Under the pieces are notes generated by a model that worked only from the letters and a program-made list of their open reading frames with translations, ran no database searches and was not told the origin of the DNA. This document shows positions 63,667 to 64,000 of a stretch of 64,000 nucleotides of DNA, one piece after another. Source of the DNA: Chitinophaga eiseniae (GTDB lineage Bacteria; Bacteroidota; Bacteroidia; Chitinophagales; Chitinophagaceae). A program made the translations under genes and the position numbers. Where the stretch lies: assembly GCF_012641265.1 (NCBI RefSeq), contig NZ_JABAHZ010000002.1, positions 124,001 through 188,000 of the forward strand, read 5' to 3'. Position 1 is the first letter of the stretch, and every line of letters starts with the position of its first letter.

Positions 63667-64000
63667 TCAGAACAAACTTAACTGGGCATTGGGTCGCCGA
63701 AACGCGTCTGTATTGAATTCGAAGCGTTCCTGGTTCATCCCGTTTTTCTTTGTATGAATTTTAAATTGCTGCTTAATCAAATCGGCAATATTGCCTGTTC
63801 CTCTCATTCTTCTGCCAAATTCACTGTCATTCACCGTTCCACCATGCATACTTTCTATGTGATGCCATACCTTGTCGGCCCGGTCGGGGAAGTTTTTATA
63901 GAGCCAGTCGTTGAAAATGATCTTTACCGCATCATTTAGCCGGACCACCGTATACCCCGCATACTTAGCGCCATTGGCTGCAGCCGCCTCCAGGAGCCGG
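63667..64000 (-). CDS. PA0069-type radical SAM protein, C-terminal part (5' end outside window)
   Basis: The minus-strand frame is open to the window edge, giving about 110 residues. They read YAGYTVVRLNDAVKIIFNDW, then LYKNFPDRADKVWHHIESMHGG, SEFGRRMRGTGNIADLIKQQF and a tail ending NAQLSLF. This is the C-terminal domain of PA0069-family radical SAM proteins (SplB-related). The catalytic CxxxCxxC cluster would lie in the missing N-terminal part. A GTG at 63948 looks like a start in isolation but is internal. Role of the family is not established. Confidence 0.85.
   Translation of the reverse strand, partial: RLLEAAAANGAKYAGYTVVRLNDAVKIIFNDWLYKNFPDRADKVWHHIESMHGGTVNDSEFGRRMRGTGNIADLIKQQFKIHTKKNGMNQERFEFNTDAFRRPNAQLSLF

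Noticed and set aside
1..64000. CRISPR arrays, prophage or complete insertion sequences
   Set aside because: No regularly spaced repeats, no phage structural or integrase genes, and only one decayed transposase fragment were seen.

Overview
The window reads as chromosomal DNA of a free-living Bacteroidota bacterium, most likely from the Chitinophagaceae/Chitinophaga side. The evidence is a SusC/SusD pair, several large TonB-dependent receptors with CarboxypepD-like N-termini, a GLPGLI protein, a RemB-like protein, DUF5690 and DUF6580 proteins, a Bacteroidota-style capsule export pair, and promoters of the TTTG-N(19-21)-TAnnTTTG type. Family names here come from reading the translated sequence; no search was run.

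Layout. 1-1.2 kb: tail of an EamA transporter and a TPR membrane protein. 1.3-8.3 kb: vitamin B12 uptake and salvage (BtuB-like receptor, DUF6580 membrane protein, BtuG-like lipoprotein, then cobU-cobT-cobS-cobC, tightly packed). 8.4-10.1 kb: tatA and a DUF5690 transporter-like protein. 10.2-14.0 kb (minus strand): a small double-glycine leader peptide with six cysteines, a GLPGLI protein and a TonB-dependent receptor. 14.5-20.0 kb (minus): SusD, SusC and an XRE-cupin regulator. 20.1-25.7 kb: MarC protein, tRNA-Arg(CCG), a fibre-like surface protein, an ABC-F ATPase and a sialidase-like lipoprotein.

25.7-55.7 kb is a large surface polysaccharide region, visibly more A+T rich than its flanks. 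The core is a long minus-strand run starting at 55.7 kb: Wza-like exporter, Wzz-like protein, Wzx flippase, Wzy-like polymerase, two glycosyltransferases, capE-capF-capG (UDP-L-FucNAc synthesis), a WbuB/WcaI-like transferase, a WbpV-like reductase, a second 4,6-dehydratase, a PglC/WcaJ-like initiating sugar transferase and finally a DUF4838 protein. Next to it lies a patchwork: gmd-fcl (GDP-L-fucose), a second flippase, an aldolase overlapping kdsB (probably a CMP-activated ulosonic acid), a RemB/Wzi-like outer membrane protein, two related sialidase-like lipoproteins, an unassigned GT-B-like protein and a transposase remnant.

56-64 kb: ECF sigma factor, sterol desaturase family protein, an rtcB / basic protein / AAA ATPase cluster, a DinB-like protein, and the C-terminus of a PA0069-type radical SAM protein. 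Flanking the DinB-like gene are two copies of a layout I cannot match to a known element: a strong promoter, a terminator about 175 nt downstream, then a second segment with a covarying hairpin followed by an identical 14-nt block and a second terminator. This looks like a duplicated structured RNA locus and is the most novel feature. The cysteine-rich peptide locus at 10-14 kb comes second.
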